From positions 1-22,574 of the forward strand of contig CAZMGT010000057.1 in assembly GCA_964565895.1 (NCBI GenBank): a stretch of 22,574 nt of DNA, in the 5' to 3' direction. This DNA is from CAZMGT01 sp964565895. Its GTDB lineage: Bacteria > Armatimonadota > Zipacnadia > UBA1398 > CAZMGT01. Positions 21,263 through 22,574 of the stretch are shown one piece after another. The notes below the pieces were generated by a model. It worked only from the letters and a program-made list of their open reading frames with translations, ran no database searches and had not been told where the DNA came from. A program made the translations under genes and the position numbers. Within the stretch, counting starts at the first letter, position 1; every line of letters starts with the position of its first letter.

Positions 21263-22345
21263 ATGTTTGGCACAACGCGGGCTGTGGTTCGGCGAGTGGT
21301 TCTCCTGACCGTTGCCGTTGCGGGTTGCGCGCTTGCTGTGTACTGGTCGGGATGCGCGGTGAACTTGCCGGGGGGCGGAGGAGGAGCACCTTCCCCCTCG
21401 CCCTCTCCGGCCGAGGGCACGCCCACACCGGCGGCTACCCCCACGCCGACCGCTGCGCCTTCTCCCACGCCCACCCCCACGCCGCCGGCCAATTACGTAT
21501 TCGTCGCCAAGTGGGGCGCCTACGGCAGCGCCGACGGCGAGTTTTGGACACCCAAAGGCATAGCTCTCGATGCCCAGGCAAACGTTTACGTTACGGACAG
21601 CGGCATCGACCGCGTGCAGTCTTTCGACTCTCAGGGAAGCTTCCTCCACAGGTGGGGCTCGTACGGCAGCGCCGATGGGCTGTTCCACGGCCCATGCGGC
21701 ATAGCTGTAGATGGCCAGGGAGACGTTTACGTGGCCGACACGGACAACCACCGCATCCAGAAGTTCGACACCCAAGGCGGTTTTCTTGCCAAATGGGGCA
21801 CCCAGGGGGCGGGCAACGGGCAGTTCGACGGCCCCTGCGGCGTCGCCGTCGATGGCCAGGGAAACATCTACGTCGCTGACACGAACAACCACCGCATTGA
21901 AAAATTCGACGCCCAGGGCAACTTCATCCTCGCCTGGGACGCGCAGGGCCCCGGCGAGGGAGAGTTCTACTATCCCGCTGGCGTGACTGTTGATGCCCAG
22001 GGAAACGTATATGTCGCCGACACGGGCAACCACCGTATCCAGAAGTTCGACGCGCAGGGCAACTTCATTGCAAGATGGGGCTCATATGGGACCACGAACG
22101 GGCAGTTTTACAAGCCGACAGATGTCGCCGCGGACGCCCAGGGCAATGTTTACGTAGCCGACAGTTGGAACCACCGCATCCAGAAGTTCGACGCGCAGGG
22201 CAATTTCGTTGTCGCATGGGGCACGGAGGGGACCGACGACGGGCAGTTCAAATATCCCTACGGCTTGGCGGTGGATGCCCAGGGCAACGTTTACGTTACA
22301 GATTCCGGCAACCACCGCGTGCAGAAGTTCGCCCCAGCGGCATAG
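21263..22345 (+). CDS. NHL-repeat six-bladed beta-propeller, probable lipoprotein
   Basis: 360 residues. The ATG at 21263 has GGAGGG 2-3 nt upstream and a further AAGGAGG at 21242-21248. The N-terminus has two arginines, a hydrophobic stretch and candidate lipobox cysteines at C22 (VAGC) and C31 (WSGC), so it is probably membrane-anchored outside the cytoplasm. Residues about 36-77 are a Pro/Thr/Ser/Gly-rich spacer (repeated T-P and S-P) that would hold the propeller away from the membrane. Six 47-residue NHL units start at W84, W131, W178, W225, W272 and W319, with 'GIAVD.QGNVYVADT.NHRIQKFD..G.F' in each. 'YVFVAK' (78-83) can complete the last blade. NHL propellers bind protein, RNA or glycan; no enzyme residues are apparent. 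It is divergent from the ArsR operon; a functional link is not shown. Confidence 0.92.
   Translation: MFGTTRAVVRRVVLLTVAVAGCALAVYWSGCAVNLPGGGGGAPSPSPSPAEGTPTPAATPTPTAAPSPTPTPTPPANYVFVAKWGAYGSADGEFWTPKGIALDAQANVYVTDSGIDRVQSFDSQGSFLHRWGSYGSADGLFHGPCGIAVDGQGDVYVADTDNHRIQKFDTQGGFLAKWGTQGAGNGQFDGPCGVAVDGQGNIYVADTNNHRIEKFDAQGNFILAWDAQGPGEGEFYYPAGVTVDAQGNVYVADTGNHRIQKFDAQGNFIARWGSYGTTNGQFYKPTDVAADAQGNVYVADSWNHRIQKFDAQGNFVVAWGTEGTDDGQFKYPYGLAVDAQGNVYVTDSGNHRVQKFAPAA
21512..22342 (+). repeat. 141-bp tandem coding repeats (6 NHL units)
   Basis: The six 47-residue NHL units give a 141-bp period. The last units are close at the DNA level: a stretch of more than 30 nt coding for NHRIQKFDAQGNF is nearly identical around 22030 and 22170, with similar copies earlier. 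This suggests recent duplication or homogenisation of blades. Confidence 0.85.
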
Positions 22346-22406
22346 GCGCGCGCTGCGTGGTTCCGCCGAGCCGCCCCCTCCTGTCTGTGCGCGTGCCGTA
22401 GAGCCA

Positions 22407-22437
22407 GGCGCCGCCTAGGCGCCACGGGTCGGGCTTT
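22407..22437 (+). terminator. Hairpin after NHL gene, weak terminator candidate
   Basis: GGCGCC (22407-22412), 5-nt loop and GGCGCC (22418-22423) form a 6-bp stem 62 nt past the stop. A GGGC-TTTT-GCCC mini-hairpin follows at 22431-22442. The T run is short and lies inside the second hairpin, so termination is plausible but not clear. The remaining bases to the window end (to 22574) show no gene, ribosome binding site or repeat. Confidence 0.3.
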
Positions 22438-22574
22438 TGCCCCTTCCCCCTAATCGCTGGCGAGCCACCGCCGCGGCAGCGCTTTCCCTGGCGCGCGTCC
22501 CCTTTCTTCGCCTGCGCGCCGTAACCCCCGGGTGCGCCTAAGCGCCGCTCGCTTCGCTTTTGTCGTTTCTAGCC

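Noticed and set aside
20071..21879. 602-codon plus-strand open frame across the ferredoxin, ArsR and NHL regions
   Set aside because: Pro/Arg-rich composition, no ribosome binding site, and it runs antisense to three supported genes and out of frame with a fourth.
22346..22574. Short frames after the NHL gene
   Set aside because: No ribosome binding site, no protein-like composition, and the window ends before any longer frame could be judged.

Overview
The window is a G+C-rich (about two thirds by eye), gene-dense piece of a bacterial chromosome. It holds sixteen well-supported protein-coding genes plus two short ORFs called with less confidence (a 49-codon gene and an 11-codon leader ORF). 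No rRNA, tRNA, CRISPR array, transposase, integrase or phage gene was seen. The gene content includes Tat-exported formylglycine sulfatases, a Tat-exported Gfo/Idh/MocA oxidoreductase, beta-propeller and HEAT-repeat proteins, a bacterial tricorn protease, and secreted carbohydrate-binding proteins. That mix suggests a glycan-degrading member of the Planctomycetota/PVC group or a similar lineage (Armatimonadota, Sumerlaeota, Hydrogenedentota). No phylogenetic marker is present, so this is inference from gene style only.

Layout. 1-2172 (+): 3' part of a HEAT-repeat protein with a C-terminal beta-sandwich-like domain. 2458-3951 (-): exported propeller made of twelve 39-residue repeats. 4372-5553 (-): Tat-exported oxidoreductase, divergent from 5764-8670 (+), a pair of Tat-exported sulfatases separated by a terminator-like hairpin. 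8734-13026 (-): three-gene run of tricorn protease, SDR-type epimerase and a 49-residue small protein. 13211-15850 (+): large lipoprotein with a carbohydrate-binding-like N-terminus and a glycosidase-like body. Its stop codon overlaps that of the convergent operon 15847-18720 (-), which encodes an M14-type metallopeptidase, a CBM9-like exported protein and an uncharacterised 270-residue protein. 18992-20781 (-): tightly coupled operon of ArsR-type regulator, two-cluster ferredoxin, winged-helix/methyltransferase and FmdB-type zinc ribbon, followed by a T-tract terminator. Upstream of it is the clearest promoter in the window (TTGACG, 17 nt, TATTAT), with overlapping palindromes at the predicted start site. 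21263-22345 (+): lipoprotein-like six-blade NHL propeller.

How the genes may work together. The left and middle parts look like cell-envelope and extracytoplasmic machinery for complex, probably sulfated, glycans and for peptide degradation. Sulfatases, oxidoreductase, carbohydrate-binding proteins and the putative glycosidase would act outside the cytoplasm. No sulfatase-maturing enzyme lies in the window. The right-hand ArsR operon is a separate regulatory unit. Its combination of metal- or redox-type repressor, Fe-S protein, cysteine-rich methyltransferase and zinc ribbon, with its own operator, is the best candidate here for an undescribed system. Its substrate and inducer cannot be read from the sequence.
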